This document shows positions 30,501 to 43,670 of a DNA stretch of 64,000 bases, piece by piece. Below the pieces are notes generated by a model. The model saw only the letters and a list, made by a program, of their open reading frames with translations, had not been told where the DNA came from and searched no databases. The position numbers and the translations under genes were made by a program. The first letter of the stretch is position 1; each line of letters starts with the position of its first letter. Source of the DNA: Trichoderma breve (Eukaryota; Ascomycota; Sordariomycetes; Hypocreales; Hypocreaceae); contig NC_079237.1 in assembly GCF_028502605.1 (NCBI RefSeq), positions 372,001 through 436,000 of the forward strand, written 5' to 3'.

Positions 30501-33500
30501 AAGTCAATGTGTGTAATCTCCAGGCTGTTGATGGATGCAATCAAGTCATCCAGGATCAGATCCCTTGGAGCCGCAACAACCGTAATGCCGACCGACCAAC
30601 TCCAGTATTGCTCCAAGACAGAGACATCGAAATGAAGGGCGGCAAACTGAAGCCATCTAGAATCATCGCTCCAGTGCCCTTTGAAGAGCTCTTGGAAAGC
30701 CATCATTGCCTGCACACAGTTGTCGTGTGTGATTTCGCATCCTTTTGGAGTTCCCGTCGTGCCCGATGTATACAGGCAATAGCATGTCGCATCAGGAGTG
30801 AAAGCACCACGCAGGTCGCGTGGCTGATCAGAAATCGGTTCAATATCTTCAAGATCAATACGTACAACGTTGACGTCTGTATCAAAATCGATGTTACCAT
30901 CGTTAGTTGCCAACAAGCAAGGTGCCAGTGAGTCTTTGAGAATAAACTCCTTTCTATCGCTAGGAGCACTGGGATCAAGCGCAACAAAGGCACATCCAGC
31001 CTTGAGAATTCCGAGAATAGAAATGTACGCCTCTGGGCACTTGTCAAAGTGAATCGCAATGATGCTCCCTATGGGAGCAACCTGCATTAGCAAGTTGGCC
31101 ATCTTATTGCCCATCGCATCGAATTCAGCATAAGACCACACCTGCTTCACCGGACGGGAGCCATCAAATCTGCTAACAAACTCGAGAGCGACATCATCAG
31201 GATGTGATATGGCTCTTTCTTCGACAAACTGATGCAGGAACTGCACAGGAGCACGCAGCTCGGGTGAGACGGGAGGTGTTATTGCAAAAAGATCCGGCTT
31301 CAATCGGTAGATGCCATCCTCGTCGCCGTCAGGCTCGGTAGCAATGTGTGTCATCATTGCATCGAATTGTCTGACGAGCAACTCTGCTTGTTCTCTTGGT
31401 AGTATATCGCTGAAGAATGTGATGCAAATCTGGATCTCGTCATTATGCGGCTTAACCTCCAATGACACTGGATAGTCAACAGTTGCATCGTCATTCACAA
31501 GCTTCCAACATTTCGTGATGCCAGACTCAGTCTCCAGCTTTTGGTAAACTAAAAGTGTATCAAACACAGGTGTTGCAGGGTGGCCCAGCCATTTTTGAAC
31601 TTGAGTTAGAGGAGTGTGCTGATGCCTATGTGCGTTGGCGTTGTAATCCATCATATAACGAGTCAACTCGGTATTCGACGGCTGATTCACCGCAATGACG
31701 GGAATGGTGTTCATGCAAGGAAACGGCGCATCCCGTGTCTCTTCCATGCCACGGCCAGAGAGAATGACGCCAAACACAACAGACTCTTCGCCCAAGTACG
31801 AGGAAAGAATTCGTGTCCACGCAGCCTGGATGACTGCCTGGATAGAGACTCCTTGTTTCGTGGTTGCCATTTGCAAGGATGAAAGCGTCATAGAAGCTTT
31901 GATTTCGTGAGAAACCATCGTTCTCTCATCCTCTCGCAGAGGTGTCATAATGGGAAAAGTGTTTACCACTGCCATTTCGGCCTTTTCTTTCCAGAATTCT
32001 TGCGCAGCGCCTTCATCATTGAGGCTTCTGGATAGAATAACATTCAATGCAGGCTCAATAGATTGTTGATCGATCTTTTGCCCAGCCAAAAGCCTTGATA
32101 AGTCACCCATCATCTGATCAAGAGATTGAGCATCGTAGAGAGCATGGTGTACCAGGACGTTCATCATGAGGCCGCCATCAGTCTTGGCCAGTGAGATCCT
32201 CCAAGGCGGGAGATGGAGATTGCTTAAGATTGCCGTTGCTTCCTTTTCTTTCCACTCTTGAAGCTTATCCTGTGATTCCAGACAGAATATGTGATTGACT
32301 GTCTTCATAGATTCTGATGTATCGGAATACCTCAACATTGCGAATGAGCTATGTCGATGCTGGACTGCAGTAAATCCTGTCCGAAGCATAGGATAGTGAA
32401 TTCGAAGGGTTTTCCAGGCATTGATCAGATCGTCCTCTGAAATAGTATTGTCCACTGCATACGATAAAAGATTGAGGTAATTTTGCCCTCGAGACTGGAT
32501 AAACGACACCAGCATTGCGCACTGAAGGGGCGTGCTTGGAAGAACCGCCTCTATGGTCGCAGTATCAGACACCTTGTCTTGAATCTGAGCCGAAATCTCC
32601 TGGGAAAATTCGTCAAAGTTGTATCCAGATGCGTCTTTGCCGTCTTTGGGGACTGCAGATATCCTCTCTGCCAATTTAACACAAGTCTGGCATTCAATGA
32701 CATCGGAGGCAGACACCTTGAAGCCCTCTCGCCGTAGCATGGCAGCCACTTGCACTGCATTTATACTATCCAGCCCCAGCCTGAAAATGCTCGTTTCAGG
32801 ATGAATCTTCTGGATTGGTACTCCAGAGAGACTTGAAAGAACTTGGCGAATCTGTTTCTGCAACTCTGTCCATTCCGCGTCATTCAGCTCAAGTTCCTCT
32901 GATGCCACAAGAGTATTCCTCTTTGCAGTAATAATATTTAACACAGACAGATGAGCAGGCTGCAGATGGCTTCTATCGGGTAGAGCAGCAGAAGGATGAT
33001 CCAAAATAGTTTGGAAAAAGTTTTTGAACATCTCGGCAAGCGTTGATGCGACATCCCGATTGAGAGCACCCTCGTCGTAATGCATATTGATGGCGATAGA
33101 GTCTGAGCTGGAATTTGGAACAACTTCGCAGACAACTGGGATATCCATATCTCCATTATCCTCTTCAAGTGTCCATATCCCAGCATCCATGTCCTGCAAG
33201 GGGCTCTGAAGCAGCAGCAGCGTATCAAAGAGCCTACGGCCCTCTTTTGCGCCAAGTTTCTGAATCAATCGTAGAGGCGAGAATTGATACCTTTGAACAT
33301 CAGAGTTGAGACGCTGAAACGACTTGGCAAGATCGATATTGCGAGAAGAAGTAGAAACATCTTTTCGTATGGCAATCGTGTTGAAGCAGGGAGCAACCAA
33401 TCTGTCGAGACCTTCAATATCCAATGTGCGGCCATTCATGACGAGTCCGAAACAGACGTCGGTGGAAGTTGAACAGACTGCAAGAGTATCTGCCCAAGCT

Positions 33501-36500
33501 GCCTGACATACTGAGAGTAATGACACCCCAAGAGATCTCAGCCGGGTTTTAACTTCGCCATACGATACCTCCAGAGTCTCCCGATGTGTACATTGAATGA
33601 TCTGGCTTCCTGAAGGCCTCGTGAATAGATTCAAGGGATCATAGCCTCGGAAATGATTGTTCCAAAAGCTCTCAACATCATCAGGCAGACACAGCGCTTC
33701 TTGTAGAAAGGGGCTGTAAGAGACGGGAGGAAGTAACTGTTCTCTATGCGCCAGTGCTTCTACTTCTCTCCAAAGATTTTCCATTGCCACTCCATCATAG
33801 AGGGCATGATGGCATATAAAGGATAAAAAGATAGAGTCATCTTGCTGTATAATGGCAAAAGAGAGAGGCGGCACTTGTGTGTCCAAGGGTTCAGATACGG
33901 TAGCCAAATGTTGATGGACAGCTTCATTGAGAGAGGTAGCAACAGTAAACTCCTTCCACTGAATGATCCAGTTATCCAGAATAACTTGGGCAATTGGAAA
34001 TTTAACATCATCAGTAGTGACGAAGCATGTTCTGAGAATACTATGCCGCTTCGTCATCTCATCCCAGTAGCTCTTCATGTCATCACCAGGGCGATGAAGG
34101 CGCAAAAGAATTCTGTTATAATAGCTGCCTTGAGATAGCATTGCTTCTTGCAGGGGAGAGCATGGTAGTATTTGACCGATCGAATACGGCTGCTGCGCAA
34201 AAGATTTGTGGACTTGCTCAGTGAAGGAGTCGGAGAAAAAGACTACGTGCTTTGCAGGGCCATTTCCTCTCATATCATCTTGCACAAAGCGCGCAAGCTG
34301 TGCGACAGACGAGTGCTGTAAAATTGCCGAAATAGGAACCCGATGCTCCAGCTGAGAATTGAGGCTGCGAGAGACACTAATTGCCGATATCGAGTCCAAG
34401 CCGATTGTTGCAAATGGCGTCCACCGACCAATGTCAGATCGGGGCACGCCCAAGGACCGTGAAATAGCCTCTGCAATCTTTGTTTCCGATTCGCTCCACT
34501 CTGCGTCATCCTGTGTTGTTACAGTGCTGGAAATGGTTTCAAGATACTCTTGAGGGAGAGTCTCGAAACAAGACTGTAGTTTTCGCCGATCAACCTTGCC
34601 GCTAGATGTAAGGGGTATTCGAGAGACTGGTATCAGATACGAAGGCACCATATACAACGGTAATTTTGACAACAAAGTGGCGTATAAAGAACGATGAGAT
34701 TCGGTGTCAGGATCCAGTGTCTTGAACACTTCGTCGGCTGCTCCTTGGGAGAACGTATAGAATGAAGCAAGTTGATCCGCCGCACCATTTTCTCGTCTAA
34801 CCAACGTGGTCACCGCAGCATGGATCGATGAATTAGTAGTTATCACGCTATTAACTTCCCCAGCTTCAATTCGTTGGCCTTTGAGCTTAAGTTGATCATC
34901 GATACGGCCAATTATAAGAAGCGATTTATCCGGAAGCATCCTTCCCATATCACCAGAGCGGTAAATGAGACCATAATCCGGGTGATTGATAAACTTTTCC
35001 GCCGTCAGCTCTGGCATATTCAGATAGCCATCAGCGACCTGCTCTCCACCAAAGCAAAACTCGCCTATCCAGCCGATGGGAACAGTGGAGAGGCCGTCTG
35101 GATAAAGCACAAAGATTGATGTGTTGGGGAAGCACCAGCCGAGATGCTCGATATACTCGCCCGGCTTCATTCGCTTAACGCTGCAAATATTTGTCGTCTC
35201 CGAGGGCCCATATCCCTGCCACAGCAAGTCTCCCCAAGTATCGAGAACAGACAGAGTCATGGGTTCTCCCGCTGTAACCAGAAACTCAACGTCGGGTACA
35301 TTCTTGGGATCAATTAGTGACGCCACTGTGGGCGTCAAACTGAGGTGTGTAATCTGGAACTGGCGGATCGAATGCTCCAGATCTTCAAACAAGTCATCAT
35401 TGACAGCAGCACAAAGACACATCCCAGCGTGCCAAGTAAAGAAAATCTCAAAGACGGATACATCAAATGCCTGTGAGCAGGCTTGTAATAGTCGACCGGC
35501 CTTTCTCTGAGCGCTGGGGTATACCGACGCAAGGTATGTAACATTGTTTACAATGTTTTTCTGACTCACGGCCACACCTTTTGGCACGCCTGTAGTGCCC
35601 GAGGTGTAAATCACATAAGCCAGCCTCGACGTATCCACCGTCATGTCCAAGTTATTGTTTGCAAAGCCATCCAACGGAGCTGATTCAACGTCCAAGAACT
35701 GGACATCAGCTATATCTCGAAGCGTTTGTATGGAGGCAATGTCTACCACGCAATGCCTAATGTTTCCTGATCCAAAGATGTCCTTCACTCTCTCAATCGG
35801 TGTAGACGGGAGAAGAGGCAGGTATGCACATCTTGCCTTGACGATTCCAAGAATCGAAGCGTAAAGAAGGGGCGACTTTTGCATAACGATGGCGATGACT
35901 TGACCTGGCTCGACTCCTGGATCCAACAGGAAGCGAGCAATCTGGTTGGAGAGTTGGTTCAGAGATTCGTATGACATGGTATCCGTAATCATAGGAACTT
36001 CTGAGGGTGATTTGCTAAAACAGATGGCATCCGCCTCAGGGGTTTTTGCAGCCACGGCCTCGAATAAAGTAGCAAGATCAACTTCGTCTTGTAGTTTCTC
36101 AGGGCGAGTATTTGCGACAGATGCCTCTATGGTAATGGCTTCTCTCACCGTCCGAACCAATTCATCAGGATGCTGGATGATGTATTGGAAAACCGCCTTG
36201 ACTTGCTCCACCAGTATTTCTACCATGGTCGACGGAAACCAATCAGTATGATATGTAGCCTGTATCGAGAATCCAGCATCATTCGGCTCCACTTCCAACA
36301 GCAGTTTTGTTTCCAGGCGGTCCAAGTGTCGAATTTCTCTAATAGCCGCCTCCTTGCGACTCTTTGTATACAGCGATTCTTGGTAGACGAATAACACGTC
36401 GTATAGACTTTCAGTCGCCTGCAATTTTGACAGCTTCCGAATTTCTGACAGCGGCAACAGGCAATGCTCCATGATTTTTCGATTACTCTCGTTGATACTC

Positions 36501-39320
36501 CGCAAGACATCAAAAATCGCAGCAGCGTTGTCGATATCTACCCGGAGAGGGAGTGATGCGATACTTGGCCCAACAATTTCCTCAATATATTTTACCGGAA
36601 TGGTTCGGCCAGATGTCACCGAACCCAGCAAAACATCCGACGTGCCCAAGATGCTGCCCCATATGAGAGCCAAAGCCGCTTGAAAATAGACTTGAGCGCC
36701 ATATTTTGTATTCGTAATAGCATCTTTAGCTACCTCTGAAGAGATGTCAAGCTGTGACTTGAGAGATAACGTCTCATCCAATTCGACTGGCCTGGCATTC
36801 AGCTTCGGACGACCTGGCTTATTCCAATCAACGAGATACTCAGCCCAAAATGACCTTGCATTGTCCAATTCATCTCTTGGAATATTGCTGGTATATGCAA
36901 GCAGGTTTGAAAACTGTGGTCGATGAGGCAATGGCCTTTCGCAAATTATATCAGTTAGATCCGAGAGTATAATATCCATAGACCAGCCATCGTAAATGGC
37001 ATGATGGATGTTAATTAGAACGCGTGGACCTGCGTCGGCTCTAGCCTGCTGTATCTGTATTCGAAGCGGACGGAGTAGTCCTTCCTCTCCAGAAAACTCA
37101 GGCCGACGAAATTCTTCGACAATCTCTATCTGATCAAATCGTAATGATGCGAATATTGGTGATACAAAGCTGCCATCCCAGCTAACAAAGCCTGCTCGTA
37201 AAATATCCCTTTCCTGCGCAAGCAGATGAAATGCGTCATGTATTGTCGTCGCAGTAATTCTAGGAGTGGTCTCGAGCTCTATCTCATTCCAGTAAGCTTC
37301 CGGACGTTGCGCCGTCTCTGATAACATGGCCACTTGAAGTGGACTGCACACCAGCACATCTTCAACGAGCTCCAAGTCGTTTTGCAGAGCAGTATTGCTC
37401 TCTTCAATTAGAGCCCACTTATCCACGAGATGGATGTCAACCAATGGGGCCTCATTGTGGACGGGAGATGACAGAGGTCGTACTGTAGAGCATAGCTGCG
37501 CAATTGTCTGCATGCTCAACAGCTCCGCAACACTCACGCTGAACCCCGACGAACGAAGTGCCGATGCCAACTTGATGGCAACGAGAGAATCGATTCCTGC
37601 GGAAGCCAGAGTCATATCATAATGTGCTTCAGCTCCCAGGGTATCCGATATGACTCGCAGGATAGTCTTTTCAATGTCAGACAGGCCAATCAAGGAATTA
37701 CCCTGACCTTTTCCAGCCTTTTGCTCAATAAACTCCTCTTTGAGCCTCTTGGTGTCGACTTTACCACTCGGCAGCCGAGGGAATTCGTCCATTAGCACCA
37801 GCTCTCCGGGCATCATGAACTGTGGAAGCCAGCTCCGGCAATGGTTCATGATCAAGTCTTCCGTGACGCCAGTATCCGCAACGCAAAATACAACCAGGAT
37901 GGAATCAATGACAGCTCCAACGGCCAAGTGGCATCCAGGGGTTTTTAACACAGCAGACTGAACTTCTCCCAGTTCCAGCCGCTGACCGCGAAGCTTTACC
38001 TGGCCCTCGGATAAGCGCCCAAAAATCTCTATGGTCCCATCACCGGTGATGCGCGCTTTGTCTCCGGTCCTGTAGATTAAGCCATAAGGTGAAGGTATAA
38101 AAGAGGAAGCCGTCTGCTCCTGTCGGTTGAGATACCCATCGGCAAGCTGGTATCCTCCAACTGCAAGCTCTCCAACTTCTCCTTTGGGGAGAATCTTGAC
38201 GTCTCTACTCGTTTCTGCAGATTCTGCAGGCTCAATTATGAAGCACGATACGGTGGGTAGCGGTACGCCAATATTTCTTATTGAAGACGTAGAGGTGAAT
38301 TCTTCTTGTACAGTACTATAAGGCCTGTCAGATAATACGAACCCAATGTGAACTTCAATACACTTACCAGTGAATGGTGGCTTCTGTTGGCCCATACATG
38401 GCCCATAGCAGACTCTTCCTATCTTGGCTTCCGCCAAATTCTCGTATTACAGGCTCATTGAGCATCTCACCAATCGTCAATAGCAGCCGTAGCGTTGGGA
38501 CATTTTCTCTTTTCCGCAAAAGGCTTGCCGCTACCGTCGGTGTAAGTTCGCAAGCATCCACGCCCATCTCCGAAATGACGGCTGGCAGGTCGTTCAACAT
38601 CTCCTTTCGATCGACGCTAACCAACGTGCTCCCCCGAAACAGCGGAAAGAAGATTTCAAACACCGAGACATCAAATGTCGGGGCGGCAAACTGGAGGAAG
38701 CGAGAAAACGTTGGCACATGCTGATCATGGGCTAGCAGTGCCTGTGTTACTGCAGCGTGCGAGATGCCAACGCCTTTGGGAACTCCGGTTGAACCAGATG
38801 TATACATGACATACGCCAAGTCCCTTGTGCTGGGGGCACGACAGTCGACAGAGTCTCTATCTAGGCATGGCTCCTCTTCATCTTCAACTATAAGCACCTT
38901 TACCGCGCTTTGCGAAGGTATACGGGAGGCCAGCTCCGCGGATGCCACGACCACGGCCGCAGACACATCGTTCAATATAAAGTTGACTCGGTCCGGGGGC
39001 GCATCTACATTGAGCGGGCAGAATGCGCCTCCTGCCTTAAGAATAGCTAACAAGGCTATGTATAAGTGTGGCGACTGGTGAACCAGAACTGGAACCACAA
39101 ACTCATCTCTGGATTCACCAAATGCACGACATATCCTGGCCGCCAGGGCATCTGCAGCATCATGGAGCTGGCGATAGGAGAATGACACGCGCTTATTCCT
39201 GCCGAGGTAGTCCAAGGCTATTGAGTCGTCCGGCTGTCTGATAAGATGATGGAGGAGATCCGGGCCGGGTAATAGTGTCGGGTGTGGGTTAAGCACAGAT
39301 AAGTCAGCGGGCGCCTCCAT
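24584..39320 (-). CDS. sidC: SidC-type ferrichrome/ferricrocin nonribosomal peptide synthetase
   Basis: Three exons on the minus strand: 39,320-38,368, 38,324-24,905 and 24,829-24,584 (introns 43 and 75 bp), 4,872 residues. Domain order is A1-T1-C1-A2-T2-C2-T3-C3-A3-T4-C4-T5-C5-T6-C6. A-domain cores (YTSGSTG/YTSGTTG..PKG) lie near residues 210, 1225 and 2840. T-domain serines (GLDSI-type) lie near 564, 1627, 2169, 3243, 3791 and 4346. C-domain HxxxDG-type motifs lie near 761, 1823, 2378, 3458, 4004 and 4534. C3 reads HHALYDA instead of DG. Three A domains with extra T-C pairs match iterative siderophore synthetases that build a cyclic hexapeptide from Gly, Ser and three N5-acyl-N5-hydroxyornithines. 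The ATG at 39,320 is chosen because the upstream in-frame Met lies before a (CA)n-coded stretch. The C-terminal tail carries an acidic 8-residue repeat (AENGED). Confidence 0.92.
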
Positions 39321-39332
39321 CGTGCACCGTCT

Positions 39333-39362
39333 TGTGTGTGTGTGTGGCCGTGTGCGTGTATG
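39333..39362. repeat. GT/CA microsatellite in NRPS 5' leader
   Basis: An imperfect (GT)n run on the plus strand lies 13 bp upstream of the chosen NRPS start codon. If translated from the upstream in-frame Met it would give a THTHT-like run, which argues that it is leader, not protein. Confidence 0.8.
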
Positions 39363-40710
39363 TTTTTCAAAATGTCTCTCAAGACTGTCAGAAAACCCTG
39401 GCCAGAATAGCCTTTTTCGCCAACCAAGTGCTGATTTCCACAATCACGGCCATGAAATGCTCAGAGACATCAAGACGCAATCTACCTACGAGAAAATGTT
39501 TGCATCACGTTCGGCCCGTCCCATATGCGAAATACCCTCACGTTCGTTGGTCACTCAAATTGCACTGCCCGCGCGCCATTTAGCCAAGACTGAGCCACGC
39601 GACGTGTAGAAAGAGAGTGTGAGACAAGTTATCGACGAATTGGCATGTCGATGATTCGCCGATGAAGCTTCCGGGGCTCGTGATTCCTGCCGTCAACGGT
39701 AATGCGTCTAGATCGTGCATGAGCTGGGGCTGAAACGAGCCTCTCAGAGCAGCGCAATTAATCAGCAAGGCGTAAGGAGATGCGGCCGCCACCAATCGAA
39801 TCGTCAGTTTGCGACACTGTCGTAGCCGCTCGCTGTCATGCTGGTGCACAGATGGGAAATGTCGGTTGATATAGTTCGTCCGAATGGTTCTTTACCATGC
39901 AGCTTTAGCCTTATTGCAAAGCAGGGCCCGGAGTTCGGCTGCCACACGCACGCGCGTTATGCTTCGCTTAGCTCGAAAGGTTAGGTTTCGCTCTCAGAGG
40001 GTAACGATGGCGTCACGGGTGTCAATGAGAGAAATGATTTTCGGACCAGGTACAAGCAAGGAAGAGCAAGAGACGGTGAAGAACGGTGAGAGTGAGGAAG
40101 CGAAAAGTCAGCGTCACAAAAGACAGGCATCCGACGAGGTCAGAGAAGAGCCTTATGAATAAAAAGCAAGGCAAAGCAAAGCAAAGCCACCGCCAGGCAC
40201 TCACTCACTCGCTAGCCAGTCCCGTGGGTTACACAGCATCTGGCCCCGAAGAGGGGCGGCCGCCTTGTCTGACATGAGCAACCACTAGCTGTGCGTTTGC
40301 TGGCGATCCGCCGTCCGGAGGCTTCAACAGTCTCCAACAAGCCGAGAGAATCCTCCTCGTTAATACGCATGTGGGGCTCGGTCTTTTCCAATTCACAAAG
40401 AGCAATACAACGATCCCCCTCTTTTGACGATTGCGTGCCCTGTTTTGTGTCCTTCGGATATATGCACTGCGCCCAGGTTCCATGCAAGGGGAGACGCGCT
40501 GCGTTCCGTTGAGTGTGTGCAACGGGGCGGTGATTCACTTTTGGCCCTCGGGCGGAGCAGTGAGGGGTATACTAAGAGAAAACTCGTGAAAAACGGCTCG
40601 CGATGTTCGGACGGCCTGTTGAAGAAAGAAGAAAAAATTTTCCACGGCGGCAGCGCGCAGGGCCCTTGGATTGCGACGGATGGATGCGGATCCAACCACG
40701 GGCCTTGATC

Positions 40711-40745
40711 TTATCAGATCCGGTTTTTATCAGATGATCAGATAA
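40711..40745. promoter_or_regulatory. Triple SreA/SRE-type iron GATA sites (ATCWGATAA)
   Basis: Three exact 9-bp matches to the ATCWGATAA consensus of fungal siderophore GATA repressors: minus strand at 40,711-40,719 and 40,727-40,735 (TTATCAGAT on plus), plus strand at 40,737-40,745. They sit about 1.4 kb upstream of the NRPS start and 1.2 kb upstream of the SidA start. A CCAAT box begins 11 bp after the third site, compatible with CCAAT-complex/HapX input. The expected effect is repression of both genes when iron is sufficient. Site identity is seen; factor binding is inferred. Confidence 0.8.
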
Positions 40746-41928
40746 TTCCCTCAGTCCAATCTCCACCACGCTTTGTTCTTATGGGGCCTGCCTCCGTCCT
40801 CGCAGCGGCTTCATCCACTGATGGCCTAGACGCACATGATTTTAAATGAGTCCTGGTTGTCGCAAACTCGTCGTCGGTCCATAGATCGGCCTTTATGCGG
40901 AGGGTTCGAGGCATTGGATTGGTTCATCGAGTTTTGATCGCCTCATCGAAACCTGGACCGGCTTGTGAGGGCGTATAAAACAAAATTGCATCAGCCCACG
41001 CTATCGTTGCCAAGAAGAGCCGGATTTTCCTGAGGACTCGTTTAAGAAGGTCCAGATCTGCACAAGAGACAAGCCGTCGGCTTGCCGTAGGATAAACGAG
41101 AGAGGGTGGAGAGCGAGCGTATCTACAGTCTATTGAAAAGTAAAGGCTCTGAATTGTATCCCAAGGACCATAGATCATCATGATTGAGGCATTGTATTCA
41201 GCAAACATATCACCGATGGAGTCGGGGCCAATTCCTGGTTTGTTGCGTAATGAGAGATCCGGCCGACTGGGGACAAACTGCCGTGATCATCACCAAGACC
41301 CATGTGCAAATAGTAGTCACAGAAACCATCCCACCGTCGAGCTGGACAGGGTGTCAAATGGGCCCATGCATCCATGATTTGTACATGCCTGCTTGCGCTA
41401 GCTCGCAAGCTACACTGTGTACGGAGCGATGCCAACCCGGCATTGGACCATGTTCATGTGTGCTTCTCCGCAAGACTCCATTGGGCGGCTGGTCTCGGGT
41501 CTCCTGCGATTCTCCAGCACGGAATCCGAGTTGATATAGGCGAGACTAAAAGGTTGTTCCTCGAGCCAGGCACCAGAGCGGAAAGTATAACTCCAGGCCC
41601 GTCCCACGGCTGAGCGACTCGAACGGCCCCTCCCACTTTCACAAGCTTTCCAGCAGCTCTGCCCTAGCGTCGTCAGTCAGACAGACAGCCACCACTAACA
41701 AGCAGCTTTGCTGTGTATAATCTCAAGGGCATACAACACGAAAATTGAGAAATCGAGTCACTCTTTCTCTCCCTGTATTCACCTTTTTCTTTTTTTCCTT
41801 AATTTTCATTCTCTTCCTGCTCCTCTTCCATCCCCTGACGGAAGCGTTGCTCAATTGCCGTCAGTCTTCACCAGAAACGTCACCGTTCTTTCACCCAAAG
41901 CGGAAACATTACCTTTTTCGACGTCACC

Positions 41929-43670
41929 ATGTCTCCCCACAGCGAAGTTACGCTCAATGAGACGCCAAACGGCAGCGAGCCAGCCACGCCAAACGGCAGT
42001 GAACAAGCTCACCACGGCGGCTTCGACAGCTCTTCGCCATACATCATTGGTGCGACTGAGCAGAGCAACAGAAGCCCCGCGCCGTTGACCAACGGACATC
42101 AGTCTGGACGCAAGATGCACAAGAACAAGTCGCCATTCCTAGTTCAATCGGCCTCGGATTCCGAGTTTGACCTCATCTGTGTCGGATTTGGCCCCGCCAG
42201 TCTTGCTGTAGCTGTCGCTCTTCATGATGCGGTGGCTTCGGGCCAGCAGCTACTGCCCGGTGGCTCAACCCCCAAGGTCCTATTCATCGAGAAGCAGAAC
42301 CGCTTCGCCTGGCATGCGGGCATGCTCCTCCCCGGTGCAAAGATGCAAATCTCCTTCATCAAGGATCTAGCCTCCCTGCGGGATCCGCGGTCAGAGTTTA
42401 CGTTTCTCAATTACCTGCACCGCAATGGACGGCTGGTAGACTTTACCAACCTGGACACCTTCCTGCCAGCACGCGTAGAGTACGAAGACTATCTCCGCTG
42501 GTGTGCATCATATTTTGAGCACTTGGTTCAGTATGGCCAAGAGGTGGTGTCTGTTTCTCCCGAGTTGAAAAAGGGAGACGCGGTCCGCACATTTGCGGTG
42601 CAGTCGCGAAATTCAAAGACTGGTGAGACGCTGACCTTCCGAGGCCGCAACGTTCTCATTGCCGCCGGTGGACAGCCAAATTTCCCAAAGAGCTTCCCTT
42701 CCAAGCATCCCAGGATCATTCACTCCTCCCAATATGCCTACATGGTACCAGAAATCCTTTCCAAGAAGGATGCTCCCTATCGTGTCGCCGTTCTCGGTGC
42801 GGGCCAAAGCGCTGCAGAGATCTTCCACAACATCCAGACGTTGTATCCAAACTCAAAGACAGCGCTGGTGATGCGACCCGAGTTCCTAAGGCCCAGTGAT
42901 GACTCTCCTTTGTAAGTTTACCGTGGTAAAGCCCAGGCTAGGATGCTAACATTCTTCGCAGTGTCAACTCAGTCTTCAATCCCGAATACATTGACACGAT
43001 CTTCCCCAAGTCAGCAAGGCACCGCAACAACTTCTTGGCTGAGGCTCGGGCTACCAACTATGGTGTTGTCAGACTAAATCTCATTGAGGAGATGTATGAG
43101 CGTCAGTACGAACAAAAGCGAGACCTCGGCACGGATGAGAAGAAGTGGCCTCATAGAATCATGGGTGGCCGTCAGATCACTAGCATTGAGCCGCGGGAGG
43201 ATACCTTGGAGCTCAAGGTTCAGCACGTCTCAGACAGCGAGTTTGAAGGCTTTGTCGACCTTGTCGATGAAGAGACTCTCGAGGTGGATCTACTCATTGC
43301 TGCTACCGGCTACCAGCGCAATGCGCATGTCGAGATTCTCCGCGGTACCTGGGATATGCTGCCCAAGGCTTCGCCAATTGGCCAAGAGTATAACAAGGGC
43401 ATCACCGGATGGAAGGTCGAGACCGACCAGGGCGAGCGCAAGCTGTCAGTTGGCCGAGACTACCAAGTCAAGTACAAGCCCGGATCAGTAGCAAAGGAGT
43501 CGGGCGTCTGGCTTCAGGGATGCTGCGAAGGCACCCACGGGGTAAGTCGAGTTTATGTTCTTAGTGAAAGAAGCAGTGCTAACGGCAAGCAGCTGAGCGA
43601 TACTCTCCTGTCGGTGCTGGCAACACGGTCGGCAGAGATTGTAAACTCCATCTTTCCCAGCAACCAATGA
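41929..43670 (+). CDS. sidA: L-ornithine N5-monooxygenase (SidA)
   Basis: Three exons: 41,929-42,911, 42,962-43,542 and 43,594-43,670, giving 546 residues. It hydroxylates L-ornithine at N5 with FAD, NADPH and oxygen, the committed step of hydroxamate siderophore synthesis. The FAD loop is [10 protein letters not shown] (about residues 84-93). [10 protein letters not shown] and LASLRDPRS form the conserved substrate/FAD block, [10 protein letters not shown] binds NADPH, and AATGYQRN is the C-terminal FAD/ATGY motif. The N-terminal 80 residues are low-complexity with a repeated (T)PNGSE. The second intron (51 bp, donor GTAAGT, acceptor GCAG) is a multiple of three without stops, so its retention would add 17 residues; splicing gives the family-typical THGLSDTLLS. 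It diverges from the NRPS gene that uses its product. Confidence 0.95.

Larger units (their letters stand above)
39321..41928. other. Divergent sidC / sidA intergene
   Basis: 2.6 kb shared upstream region. Just before the NRPS ATG is a GT/CA microsatellite (39,333-39,362). The centre holds three exact iron-regulatory GATA sites (40,711-40,745), a CCAAT at 40,756-40,760 and tandem ATTGG at 40,913-40,922. Pyrimidine-rich sequence (CTTTTTCTTTTTTTCC) precedes sidA. No gene is supported; the short frames lack domains. Confidence 0.6.

Noticed and set aside
38325..38336. Additional iron-GATA site in the first NRPS intron (GTCAGATAA)
   Set aside because: Only 8 of 9 bases match ATCWGATAA, and it is single and inside an intron.
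24584..39320. NRPS as a peptaibol or toxin synthetase
   Set aside because: Three A domains with repeated T-C pairs, divergent sidA and iron-GATA sites fit a ferrichrome-type siderophore synthetase.
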